The notes below the pieces were generated by a model. It made no database searches. It saw only the letters and a list, made by a program, of their open reading frames with translations, and was not told where the DNA came from. A stretch of 19,435 nt of DNA, from the NCBI RefSeq assembly GCF_000188695.1, contig NW_004754911.1:975686-995120 (forward strand), in the 5' to 3' direction. Origin of the DNA: Salpingoeca rosetta (lineage: Eukaryota > Opisthokonta > Choanoflagellata > Craspedida > Salpingoecidae). Positions 8,495 to 19,053 of this stretch are shown one piece after another. How positions within the stretch are numbered: the stretch's first letter is position 1; each line of letters starts with the position of its first letter. Made by a program: the position numbers and the translations under genes.

Positions 8495-9452
8495 CACACA
8501 CACAACCATACACACACACACACAAGCACACACACACACATATATTTAGACCTGTGCTTGGCGGTAATGGACGCGAAGACGTCTGGATCAGTGAGGTTAG
8601 CACGTGCTTGTGCGTGTTGTGGGTGCAGGAATGGATACACACCAAGGTGGGCCACGGCATCAGGGGGAAACATGTAGAATGTCTTGCGGCCCTCAATCTG
8701 TTGTGACGTGACGTGACGACACAAGGCAGACAGCAACGCAACAGCAGCACACCGTCAGTGCCCACAGAAGTTGCGGATGCAAGGGGGCTCTTTGCAAACT
8801 TGGGCACTCTCGGACACACACACACACACACACGCATAGAGAGAGAGACACACACACACACACAGACAGAGACACACAGACAGAGACACACACACACAGA
8901 CAGACACATACACAGACACACACACACACACACACANNNNNNNNNNNNNNNNNNNNNNNNNNNNNNNNNNNNNNNNNNNNNNNNNNNNNNNNNNNNNNNN
9001 NNNNNNNNNNNNNNNNNNNNNNNNNNNNNNNNNNNNNNNNNNNNNNNNNNNNNNNNNNNNNNNNNNNNNNNNNNNNNNNNNNNNNNNNNNNNNNNNNNNN
9101 NNNNNNNNNNNNNNNNNNNNNNNNNNNNNNNNNNNNNNNNNNNNNNNNNNNNNNNNNNNNNNNNNNNNNNNNNNNNNNNNNNNNNNNNNNNNNNNNNNNN
9201 NNNNNNNNNNNNNNNNNNNNNNNNNNNNNNNNNNNNNNNNNNNNNNNNNNNNNNNNNNNNNNNNNNNNNNNNNNNNNNNNNNNNNNNNNNNNNNNNNNNN
9301 NNNNNNNNNNNNNNNNNNNNNNNNNNNNNNNNNNNNNNNNNNNNNNNNNNNNNNNNNNNNNNNNNNNNNNNNNNNNNNNNNNNNNNNNNNNNNNNNNNNN
9401 NNNNNNNNNNNNNNNNNNNNNNNNNNNNNNNNNNNACACACACACACGACAG

Positions 9453-9492
<40 letters not shown>

Positions 9493-10513
9493 ACACACAC
9501 ACACACACAGACACACACACACAGACACACACACACACAACCATACATACACATGGAGTCCACCTGCAAGTAAAAGTTGTGGTAGCCGTCAAAGTGGCAG
9601 TGTGCACGCACGCCGGCCTGGCCAAGCCAGAGATTGATGGAGCTGCGCGATGGAAACAGCGATATCGCCTCCTGTAGCGGTTCTAGGTCGTCCTCCAATG
9701 CCGGGTCCAGCTTCACTGTCTCGATGCTGAGGTACTTGAAGCGGTCGCTTGCGTCCTGTTGGCCGCTGCCGCTCTGTCCGTGCGTGCCTGGTGCTGTGTC
9801 TGGTGGAGATGGCAGCACGCACCCAGGGCTGAATGTCCTGCCTGTGCTGTATGTGTTGCTCGGGCTGACCACGGCCGCCAACAGCCGCGTGCTGTCATAG
9901 TAGGGCCCAAACGTCGCATCCGTATGGCTATACGCCACCCACATGTGTGCGTGTATGTGTGTGTGCGTGTGTGTAGTTGTGTACAGTAGATCAGCAAACG
10001 AGCAACAGTGGACGCATGCACATACATACACAGAGACATAGAGACACAGAGACACAGAGACACAGAGACACACATACACACATACACAGACAGACACACT
10101 GACCTGTACCAGCCGCGGATGGAAGGGAAGTGGGCGTCAAGGGCCGCAATGGACCAGTGCTTTGCGTGCCACTGGTCGATGTTGCTGCCACGCACGATGA
10201 CGGGCTCCTGGTGCGACGCCACCTCATCTGCAAAGCGGTGTGGATGCGCCGACACATCAACAATCACCACACCAGAGGCAGCAGCAGCAGCAGCACTGCC
10301 GCGAACCACCGCTTGTGGGTGTTCCTGGCTGATGGGGCCACTGGACTGCTTCACCACACTGCCTTCCTCATGCCACAAGACACCGAGCACAACAGCAACC
10401 ACAACCACCGCAACGCCAGCGACAGCACCGACACCACGAACACGCTGCCGTGGTGTTGTGGCGGGTGTCTCTCTTTTGCTGTCCTTTCCCCTAGCTTTCT
10501 TTCTTCTCATCAT
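7034..10513 (-). CDS. Membrane-anchored JmjC/cupin-8 2-oxoglutarate Fe(II) oxygenase, 5 exons
   Basis: Exons in transcript order are 10513-10104, 9927-9564, 8697-8552, 8205-8133 and 7969-7034 (TAA). They join in phase and give 642 residues. The basic N-terminus (MMRRKKARGK) and a hydrophobic helix (about 28-47) predict a type II anchor. The JmjC fold follows: EPVIVRGS and WSIAALDAHFP near 104-130, the HFD iron triad part (His248, Asp250), the GRK lysine (263) followed by FYMFPPDA, and LAPGDVLYVPPLWWHYV with the distal His327, then LSVNVW. All three metal ligands are present, so the enzyme should be active. The substrate (protein side chain, histone or other) cannot be told. A His/Gln-rich repeat (7627-7706) and a helical region form the C-terminus. 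Intron 2 contains the assembly gap. The start could be either of two adjacent ATGs. Confidence 0.83.
7627..7706 (-). repeat. CAG/CAC codon repeat encoding a His/Gln-rich segment of the JmjC protein
   Basis: On the minus strand alternating CAC and CAG codons give HQHQ-type repeats followed by Gln/Glu runs. The segment lies downstream of the JmjC fold in the last exon, and is probably a disordered linker. Confidence 0.8.
7989..8083. repeat. (GT)n microsatellite in JmjC gene intron
   Basis: The intron 7970-8132 carries TG-rich repeats on the plus strand, which are CA-rich in the sense of transcription, just upstream of the acceptor (cgcactgcag) of the last JmjC exon. Confidence 0.85.
8357..8540. 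repeat. (CA)n and (CAGA)n compound microsatellite in JmjC gene intron
   Basis: Alternating CA dinucleotide and CAGA tetranucleotide tracts occur, with CAGA runs at about 8390-8404 and 8460-8490. They fill most of the intron 8206-8551 on the donor side in the sense of transcription. Confidence 0.88.
8698..9563 (-). other. JmjC gene intron containing an assembly gap in CA repeats
   Basis: This intron joins LQ at 9564 to IEGRK at 8697 in phase 0 (donor GTGGAC, acceptor cacaacag). Its middle is unknown. CA-rich repeats flank the gap on both sides (8816-8936 and 9436-9550). No exon is needed here, because the JmjC fold reads continuously across the join. Confidence 0.75.
8937..9435. other. Assembly gap of 499 N
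   Basis: A block of unknown bases flanked by (CA)n on both sides. Open frames that run through it are artefacts. Confidence 0.99.
10020..10099. repeat. GAGACACA and CA repeats in JmjC gene intron
   Basis: Four or five GAGACACA-type units and CA-rich sequence lie immediately inside the donor (GTCAGTG) of JmjC intron 1, which runs from 10103 to 9928. Confidence 0.8.
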
Positions 10514-10805
10514 CGTTGTGTTTAAGCGTCATGTCGCAGAGAGTTTGGATGAATGAACGTTTCGTCACGGTAGGACTTAGCACTTCCACAACACTGAACA
10601 CTGCAACAACACTGAACACTGCAACAAACAACACACGGCGCGCCACCACTACAGCAGCAGACGACAATGCCAACACGGCTTTCTAAAGGAAGGGAACACT
10701 GCGCCACCACCACCACCACCACCACCTTCCCCGCGAGGTAAATGAAACAAACGCACACCACCTGCGCACACATCACAACACACAGCACCATCACGACAGC
10801 ACGCC
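10514..10805 (-). promoter_or_regulatory. Intergenic region between ASPM and the JmjC gene
   Basis: These 292 bp hold the ASPM 3' UTR and the promoter and 5' UTR of the JmjC gene, both on the minus strand. A perfect 18-bp tandem duplication is at 10590-10625, and a CACCAC run lies near 10704-10725. No polyadenylation signal of the AATAAA type is seen. Confidence 0.45.
10590..10625. repeat. Perfect 18-bp tandem duplication
   Basis: The unit AACACTGAACACTGCAAC occurs twice head to tail, about 75 bp upstream of the JmjC start codon in the sense of transcription. It may lie in the promoter or 5' UTR. Confidence 0.85.
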
Positions 10806-10981
10806 TCAGTTGTGCTGCTCCTGTGGGTTGAGCGTGCGCTGGATGTCCTTGAGCAAGCCAACAAGTTCCAGCAGCGATGTAGCTTCCTCCCTGCTCGCAC
10901 AACACAAGAACGACAATGTGCGCCCCTGTTAGACATAGAGATTGGATCGCTTGCCCGTCCACCAACAGGGAGTATTCAAAC

Positions 10982-11050
<69 letters not shown>

Positions 11051-11266
11051 ACTTGCGAGCGGAAGTCTTGGCTTTGATGAACACGTTGGCCTTGCGCTGT
11101 TCATGGTCAGGAATGAGAAAGCATGAGTGAATTCGTGCATGCGTATGCGGTCCACCCACATACACACACACATACACACACATACACCCACATACACCCA
11201 CATACACCCACACATACACACATACACACACATACACACACATACACACACCCGCACACACACACC

Positions 11267-11340
<74 letters not shown>

Positions 11341-14062
11341 CACCTCGGTCATGTTGATGAGAGAGGCGAGGCGCTTCATGTAGGAGCGGTCCTTCTGCAA
11401 GCGTTCGCGGTGGCTCGGCTCCTGGCAGCAGCGGTGAAGGAGACGGCAGGCCGGCTCAAAGATCTCCGCATTGTCGCGATAGCCACGCGTGAGGTCAAAC
11501 ATGAGCTCTCCGAGCTGAAGATTCTGCATCACCCGCTCGCACGTGACATCGTGACGCAGGAGGCTCTCAATGATGCTCAGGCAATGCACCACCATGGCCA
11601 TCTCAGGCTTGGAGCGGTTGCAGCTGCGAATGAGCGTGTAAATCACGTCCAAGCCGTCGTGGCTGGCAATACGGCCACAGCACTCCGCAGACAAGCCTGC
11701 CATGCGGTTGAGGTTCTTCAGTGCCTCCAGCACGCGCGAGACCTTCTTGTACTTGAGCAGCACCGTCAGCGCAGAGTTGGTCTTCCACCCAAGCGTCGCC
11801 TCCGGGCAGTACTGCCTGTTCACCTCCATGACGTTCTGGTGAATGCGTTTCAGGCGGTCACTCATGCGCTTGCGGATTCGGTACGCACGGAACCACGCCT
11901 GGATGCGTGTCGCTGCGCCCTCACGGCATGCCTTGGAGTGCAGCTTCTTCCACACGCGGAAGTGCCGTTGAATCACACACGCGGCACGCTCCTCCCGCTG
12001 CCGCTGCTGGTATGCACGCACACGGCGCTGGATGGTCACCGTTGACAGGAACATGCGCGCACCCAGCAAGAGCACGCGTGCACGCCGCTCCGCCGCTTCC
12101 TTGCGTCGTCGCACTTCACGCACTGCTTGCAGGCAACGCCACGCGCACTGCAGGCGAACAACAGAGGTACACACAGCAGCAAAGCGGCGACGAGCAAGGA
12201 ACCCGCGCACCGTCTTCTGCATCAGCACGGCCGCCCGTGTCTGCTGCCTGTAACGGCGATAGCCACGCTGGATCATAGTGGCAGCGAGGTGCGCACGCGT
12301 GGCGCCAGTCAGCCTCTCCAGCCGCTGTGCACGCCACGCCTTGTACGCCCGGCGTGTGGCAACCCCACGCGTGTGACGCTGCAGGCACACAACAGCGGCC
12401 AGCGTGCGTCGGAAGCGCGTCTGGGCGAGGTGGCGGCGGGCATGCTTCTGCAGGACCACAGCAGCAGTCTTGCGCGCAGCAAAGCCCCGGAACGCGCGCT
12501 GAATGGTGATGGCGCATAGGTTCAGGTGAAGTCCACGGGCGACACGCTGCACAACAGCTTGGCGGCGGCGAAGGTGGGCTGTGTGCTGGCGAGCCATTGT
12601 GGCACGAACCGCAGACTGAAGCACAACGGCTGCACTGCGCAGCCGAAGAAAGTGTGAGCGTGCACGCCTCATGCGCCACGTGCGCTGGATGCACACGCTT
12701 GCATTGCGCCGCACCACGCACAGCTGTCGCGTGTGCTTCGCCTCCGTGCGCAGTCGCCACTGCCGCTGAAGCGTGATCGCGGCCGTCTTGAACTGCAAGA
12801 ACCCGCGTCGCACTCCTCGCATCTGCAGTGTTGCCCGTGCGTGCATCTGAAGCACAGCAATGGCGCTGCGACGACGCTGCGCCTCCTTGCGTGCCAGCGT
12901 GCCTCGGAGCGCGGCTTGGATCGTAGTCGTGGCCGTACGTGTGCGGGTGAATGCGCAGCGAGCACGCCAGCCGCGCACATGTTTCTGGATGCACACAGCC
13001 GCAAATGTCTCCTTGCGGCGTGTGAGCGTTTGTCGCAGCACTTGGCGGGCACGCATGCCTCGAACAGCGGCTTGCAGGGTCACAGCCGCAGCCCGCTCCC
13101 GCCGAAGCGTCGACAGCTGCCTCTGCGCCTGGAACATGCGTGCAAACGACTGCAACGTCACAAGAGCTGTCATCCTCGTGCGACGCTGCTGCTTGCACTT
13201 CCACATGCGCCAGGTACTCTGGATGGTTGTTGCGGCGATACGGCGCTCCTGGCACACTGCCCGCGTTGCCTGCAAGCAACAGCGCTGACGCCAAGCACGC
13301 TGCAGCACAACCGCTGCAGCCTTGTACTGCAGATACGCCGTTCGAATCCAACGGCCCAGCAGCACAGCGCGCACACGAGACTGAAGAACGAGAATGGCAG
13401 CGCGACGGCGTGCAGCCTGTCGCCGCGCCTGGCGTCCACGGAACACGGCCTGGACGGCGGTTGCTGCCTTGCAGCGCTGTTGGTGCTGTGTACGAGCCAG
13501 CCAGGTGAGGATGTGGCGCTGGATGCACGTTGCAGCGCGGTGCCGGTCACGCGCTTCCCGCAGAAGAGCAGTGCGACGGCGGGCAATATACGCACGTGCA
13601 GCGCACTGCATGGTGATGGCGGCGTGGTGGTGGCGCTTGAGCTGTGCGAGCACCCGGCGTGCAGCCCACCTCCGCGCGCATGTTTGCACAGCTACGATTG
13701 CATGCATGGTACGTTGGAAGGCGCAACGCTGGCGCCACATGCGCACGCCGCTTTGAAGGGCAATAACGGCCGTTCTTGTCTGCTGGTAGGCGCGTTGTTG
13801 CGCCCGCATCAACAGCACACTGCGCCACTGCCGCTGCAGCTTGACGACTGCCAATTCCTCCTCGCGACGCTGTAGTGGTATGCATGTGTGGTTGTGGGTT
13901 GGGAGTGAACAAGGAATGTGTCCATGGCCAGTGTGCAACACGCGCACACACACGCATACATATTTTCGCACTTACTCACTCACACACATGCACGCATACA
14001 CACTCACTCCCGCATACATACTCTCGCACTCACTCACACACATACACACATACACGCACACA

Positions 14063-14133
<71 letters not shown>

Positions 14134-15574
14134 TGTGGAATCGGCGCCAGTGACGTTGGATGACAAGGCAAGCGCGCTGTTCTTGGTTGATGTCAAGCAG
14201 GCGCGTGCAGAGGCACGAGACGTACGATATCACCACACGCTCATCCGGGACGGTGCCGCACATGTCCTATGATGCGTTTGAGTGAGAGAGAGTGTGGTGT
14301 TGAAATATACGCGCGCGTGTCACACATCTGGCTTGGTGGTTGAATGCTTCGTTGAATACGTCGGCGACGGTTGGGATGAAGGTTGTGATGGAAATGCACC
14401 ACACGAATATGCAACTGCCACTGTGCAGAAATTCAAACACAGGTGTCAGCGAAACAAAGCACAATCCATGCCTATCACCACAATACCTTGCTCTTTGCGA
14501 GGAGGGGAACGCCGCCAAGCTTCTTCAGTGCCTGGCTAATCAGCTTGTAGTTGCCCTTCTCGTTCTCTGCAATGAACAAACAGCAAGTTCGCAAGGTGGG
14601 TGAACATGAATGATGTGAATGTATGACAATTGCGCTCGCGGCAATGCAATACCAAACGCGTCTCTTTCAAAACAGGGTTTAACAGTAATGATCTGAGCCA
14701 CCATCACCACCACAGCAGAAGTCGGTGCTCGCAGGCAAGTCCACAAATGGGGTTGACCTTACCAAGAAGCTGCTGACGAGAGCGTCCACCAACACGGTTC
14801 ACACCGGGGCTCATCACGCAGGAGAATCCATTGTCAGACTCGCGCACAGCGGCCATCTGCTCAATGGGGGGGGGGGGGAACGGAGACAGAGGAACAAGGA
14901 TGCAACAAAAGCAGGAGCAAGGTTCAATCATGTGAGAACTGGCAGGAGAAGTATGAAGACGAAGGCACCCAAATCAACATGGGTGTGCCCTGGACTTGGT
15001 ACAATGCATGGGCAGGCGTTGAAGTGGTTTCTCGGACATGGTTCTGGAGCAGGTTGCATATTCAAAAGAGCATACGCGCATCGAAGTGCACACATGCTCC
15101 GCACAAGGTTGTGCTCACCCTGGCATCAAAGGTCTTGTCCTTCGTGTCTGTGGCGGTGGTGCTTGTGTTGATGGCACTTCGCTGGAGCAGCTGCGGGTGG
15201 TAGAAGTTGATGAGGTAGCACAGCGCACGCCCATCGCTGAAACTCGTCGTGAAATCGACAACCTGACAAGCAAGCGCAGCAAGTACCAAGCGAGGAAGGG
15301 ACATGAGCACGATACATCGCAATTTGCAATGAGAACACAATTACAGTGCGAGTGAGGGTTTACGTGACTGAAACCAACACGCATCAGCGCACAACGCAGT
15401 CGCAAACAGCAGACCTCGAGATCGTAGCACATGCACACTGCACGGCACCACTGCAGCAGGAGGTTCACTTGCGGGCTGTTCTGGTACATGTGCGCCTCAG
15501 AGGCGCGGCGGCTGTCCGTGCGCTTGTACCGCGGATTGCGCTTGATGCGAGCTGTAGGGTGTGATGGTGTGTTT

Positions 15575-15616
<42 letters not shown>

Positions 15617-18381
15617 GTGTTGTTTGGGTGCGGAGGAAAGGATAGGCATGTGTTACATCAGGTGTGATACAATGAGCACAACATGTCTAGCACTACAGCC
15701 TTTGAGACATGCACAGAGGCTGAACAATCACGCAGAGCGTGTGTGTGTGGGTGTGTGCGTGGTGTTTTGTTCGCGCACTCGTGTGTGTGTGTGTGTGTGT
15801 GTACATGTGCATGTGACAGCAATATGGCACGTACCAATCTCTGCGAGAAGCAGGGCTTCGTCAAGAGGATTGCAGATGCGGAAGCAGACAAGGGTGGCCC
15901 ACAGCACAGAGAGTGTCACATCACGGTGCCCGTTTGCGAGGTCATCAGCGGCCCGCTGTGGGAAAAATTGCTGGCACCCGGCAGCCTGTATGGGCGTGAT
16001 TGACAGTGGCGGCGCATGATGTTTGAAATGAGCACAATGGTTTGGCGGATCTAACATGTGGTTCACGCGTGTTAACGGCTGACTGTGCACTTTGTTTGAG
16101 TCGCCCACACCACGCGGCACATTTGCACGTGCACTGGCAAGTCATCACATGCTCACTCAACCCCACCCCCTCCATCTCGCAAACAGCCTCGTACCTTGAG
16201 GGCGGCGAGATATTGCTTGTTGTTCTTGACCCACACTGCCTTGTTCTGGCTGACGACAGGTGTGTATGGCAGGGCAGTGCGGCTGCTGTTGCTGCTGTGC
16301 ATGAGAGACAGCACACGCCACAACTTGACACCATCACGCATGTCCGTGGAGAGGTTGGTCACCTGCACCATGGCGCGTGTTGACGACACAAGCAGAAGAG
16401 AGGAACACAACAAAAGTGAGTGAGTGTGTGTGCATGTGTGTGTGTGTGTGAGTGTGATGAAGCGATTTGAACAGGGCCAATGTTCTGTGCGTGCACAATG
16501 CAGGTGATGCGGGTGCGCTGGGTCCTTGTATGCCCCGTAGTGTGGTGTGTACTTTGTACCTCATAGTCGTACTCTTCAAGGGAGGACTGCTTGTACGAGA
16601 AGGTGAGGCCAAGGTATCCTGTCATTGCAAAACACACGGGCGGCGGTGGAAGTGAGTTGATTTAAGTGCGTGAAGGGGACAGAACCGAGTAGACTTACAC
16701 AAGGCTGGACACAGACACACAGACACGTACTCAGGTGCTTTTCGAGGGATCCTTCACCCTTGAGAAACTGGTTTGAGATGAAGGCCAGGACGGCGTTGGA
16801 GGAGTCAAATGTCGCCGGCATAAACACGCACGGGGAGTGTGGCAGCAGGGACTTGGCACGTGCCTGCTCATGGTGACATTTGGTGTGGTTTGATGGTGAT
16901 GTTGACGGTGGAGTGTTATGGACGAGCGTTGTTAAGTGTGTGTGTGTGAACGGGGCAAAGGAAAGGAGGGCGAGTGGGTTTGTGGCATTTGTTGTTGGAG
17001 TACAGGCCCAAGTGAACAACCACGTGAATGTGAGTTGTGGTGGTTGGTGCAAGTGTGAATGTGAGCGGCAGACAAGAATATTTCACAATGTGTGTCTTGC
17101 ACGCGTTCACAGATGCAAATGCGTCTGTCATTACCTGGTCGACAAGGAACACAACACCAATCATGGTAAAGAGGATGTGATTGGCCATGGTGGTGTGGAA
17201 CTCATCCACAAGGTGGCTGGGCACGGCAGGAAAACAGTAGTGCTCCTTGATGTCGGCGTTGTCCATGACATTGGTGGCAACAAACGCTTTGAGAGATGAC
17301 ATTGGATTGCTGGCGTCAACCTCAATTGGCTGCGCAAACAGCGTCTCCAGGCCTGTTGAACAACAAACCACGTGCGTGTGATTATGGTTGTGTCAGCGTG
17401 TGTGGTTGTGCATGTGTTAGTGTTTGGTTGTGTTTGAGTGTTTGTGTATGAGTGTGTGTGTTTAAGTGTTTGGTTGTGTGTGTGTGTGTGAGTTCGCGTG
17501 AAGAACAAGCGGGTGTCGTGACAGGCACAAATGAAGACACAAATACTTGCACTTAAGGTTGTTACTTGAGAGCGAGTGTGCCATGTGTGTCTAGCTACGC
17601 ACCGAATCTTAGCCACTCTGGCTGGAAGGACATGAACACGCGCACAGCTTCATCCCGCAAGTGAATGTCGAGGAAAATGCAAGACTCTTCCCGTGCAACC
17701 AGCGCGCCCCCTGCACCACGCACACGTGATTGTATTTGTGTGTGCGTGTGTGTGTGTGTGTTTGTTGATTTGGTTGTTTGTTTGTATGTTGGGTTTTGTG
17801 AGTGTGTTTGCGTGTTTGCTTGCGTTAGTGGACGCCGAGTACGAATGAAACGTGTCAAACAATAGAAGCATGCATGTGCATGCGCGCATGCCCACATGCA
17901 TTGGGGTATTCAAGACGCAACAATCGATCACACCTTCAATGTTCTCCCAGAGCTTTGACAGTCCGTTTGAAACCGTCTCTGACGCGCGCAATGCCTTTGC
18001 ACGGGATCTGAAGTGCAAATGAAGTGGGAAGGGCACACGTGTCAGCTCCAGGGCTCAAGCGTTCGCTTGTATCACGCATGTGCTCTTGACAAATACGATT
18101 GCCGCGTTGCACAATCACACAACAACTCGCTCTGTGTCTGCGCAGTCGGCATTCTTCAGCTGCTGAACACTCACATGCACGCAGAGACACATACACATAC
18201 ACGCATACACACGCATACAGGCATACAGACACCCCATCCACTGCTAACATCCCTCGCCATCTGCAGTTGCGACCACACCTCAGCTTGAGCAGCTCGCGTT
18301 CCGTGTGCATGTTGACGACGTTGCGAGCCGGTGAAAGCACGTGGTTGATCCAACTGCAATCAAGACACACACGCACACACA

Positions 18382-18418
<37 letters not shown>

Positions 18419-19053
18419 ATGCATACAAACACATGTCCAAAGCAGTCGAGGGGACGGGTGAGATGAAACACTGGATCGCAAGAGAGTTGATGTTGCGCAA
18501 TATGCGATACCCCAACAGAAACACACAAGTAACGTGATGCATGTACAATTCCTCTATTCGTGCTCATCCATGTGCAACAACAACATCTCCACAAACCGCA
18601 CAACACAGCTTCCGCCCCCCCCCCCTCGCAAGACGAACACAACTACGATAAAACGCACGTGGTGTAGGCGCGCTCCTGTCGATCAAAGCGGGACGGTGCT
18701 GACACTTGCGGCTCCTGTGTCGATTCCTGCTGGGTGGTGTCATCCGCAAACTGCATGTGTTGCACGCACCAACCATGGCACACACGTACTTTGAGTGAGG
18801 ATGGTGATTGCGCACTTCAAAGTTTGCAAAGGACAAAGGAACAGCAAACAAGCGAAAAAGGGCAAATCTTTGGCTGGAGGACTCAAAGGAAAGATCACAC
18901 ACGACGTAATGCACGCACTGGGCTGGCTTTCTTCTTGCGTGCAGGCATCTTGACTGCCTTTGGCTTGATTGGCTTGTGGTCCATCGTTTTCTCGCCCTCA
19001 GCAGCGGCGGCGTTGCCACGCTGGGTTTGCCGCTGTTGCGGCTTCGCGGTGGT
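10806..19053 (-). CDS. ASPM: ASPM / abnormal spindle protein (5' partial, 18 exons visible)
   Basis: Exons in transcript order: 19053-18919, 18750-18659, 18353-18279, 18007-17934, 17710-17603, 17352-17135, 16863-16731, 16618-16560, 16362-16195, 15955-15835, 15551-15415, 15262-15119, 14856-14763, 14566-14487, 14266-14132, 13869-11344, 11096-11053 and 10890-10806 (TGA). All are GT-AG, all phases match, and the 4428 nt give 1475 residues. The order is a basic Lys/Pro-rich segment, a helical region, two calponin-homology regions, about 28 IQ motifs, and an ARM-like C-terminus. Diagnostic ASPM signatures are DFTTSFSDGRALCYLI in CH2, PDERVVISYVS, LTVLLKYKKVSRVLEAL and LIRSCNRSKPEM. ASPM sits at spindle poles and focuses microtubule minus ends, and its IQ motifs bind calmodulin. 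The N-terminal ASH domain should lie upstream of the window. The last two small exons are supported by phase and by similarity to the family C-terminus. Confidence 0.93.
10983..11048. repeat. (CA)n microsatellite at the donor of the last ASPM intron
   Basis: About 33 CA units lie 5 bp inside the donor GTAAGT of ASPM exon 17. On the sense strand it is (GT)n. Confidence 0.92.
11157..11343. repeat. CA-rich repeat filling an ASPM intron
   Basis: CACACATACA- and CACCCG-type units, then a pure CA run, occupy most of the 247-bp intron 11097-11343. On the sense strand it starts as GTGTGTGTGCG directly at the donor of the giant IQ exon. Confidence 0.9.
11344..13869 (-). other. ASPM: ASPM giant IQ-repeat exon
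   Basis: One 2526-bp exon codes 842 residues in phase 0 at both ends. I count about 27 IQ-like units with cores such as CIQRHI, TIQSTWR, CIQKHVRG, TIQAALRG and MIQRGYRR. Many units are degenerate, with LQ or VQ in place of IQ. The repeats stop near 11880 and the rest codes the ARM-like region. The related repeat units produce long open shadow frames on both strands. Confidence 0.9.
13940..14131. repeat. CA and ACTCACTC repeats in the ASPM intron before the IQ exon
   Basis: The intron 13870-14131 is mostly CA repeats with ACTC-type units. On the sense strand the donor of exon 15 (AAG|GTGTGTGTG) is the first unit of the tract. Confidence 0.88.
14132..15551 (-). other. ASPM: ASPM second calponin-homology region (exons 11 to 15)
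   Basis: Five exons code LLLQWCRAVC, DFTTSFSDGRALCYLI, LLENEKGNYKLISQAL, LGGVPLL and PDERVVISYVSCL, ending in the first IQ motif (LVIQRHWRRFHK). The hydrophobic pattern of an actin/microtubule-binding CH domain is complete. Confidence 0.88.
14866..14878. repeat. Run of 13 G (13 C on the sense strand)
   Basis: In the sense of ASPM transcription this is a C13 polypyrimidine tract, 9 bases upstream of the acceptor (attgagcag) of exon 13. Confidence 0.9.
15584..15613. repeat. (TG)n microsatellite in ASPM intron
   Basis: A short TG run lies in the intron 15552-15834, with a second TG run at about 15780-15802 close to the donor of exon 10. The rest of this 283-bp intron holds no visible gene. Confidence 0.85.
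15835..16863 (-). other. ASPM: ASPM first calponin-homology region (exons 7 to 10)
   Basis: Four exons code FISNQFLKGEGSLEKHL, YLGLTFSYKQ, VTNLSTDMRDGVKLWRVL and ANGHRDVTLSVLWATL. DxRDGVKL and GHRDVTLxxLW are the hallmark turns of a CH domain of the ASPM type. The segment after WRVL is poorer in recognisable family residues. Confidence 0.85.
18354..18658 (-). other. ASPM intron with (CA)n and C11 tracts
   Basis: This 305-bp intron joins YTT and WINHVL. It holds a CA tract (18367-18417) and a run of 11 C (18615-18625). No exon or other gene is seen within it. Confidence 0.7.

Larger units (their letters stand above)
10806..11880 (-). other. ASPM: ASPM C-terminal ARM/HEAT-like region
   Basis: After the last IQ motif the frame codes helical repeats with NSALTVLLKYKKVSRVLEAL, LIRSCNRSKPEM and a final LLELVGLLKDIQRTLNPQ before the stop codon. 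It spans the end of the giant exon and exons 17 and 18. The C-terminus after LNPQ is only four residues. Confidence 0.85.

Noticed and set aside
8448..10097. Long minus-strand open frame crossing the N block
   Set aside because: It is open only because N codons are not stops. Only its 5' part (9927-9564) is a real exon.
12116..13528. 470-codon minus-strand frame offset from the IQ frame, plus long plus-strand frames at 12733-13875
   Set aside because: They are shadows of the GC-rich repetitive IQ exon. They have no recognisable domain, while the IQ frame does.
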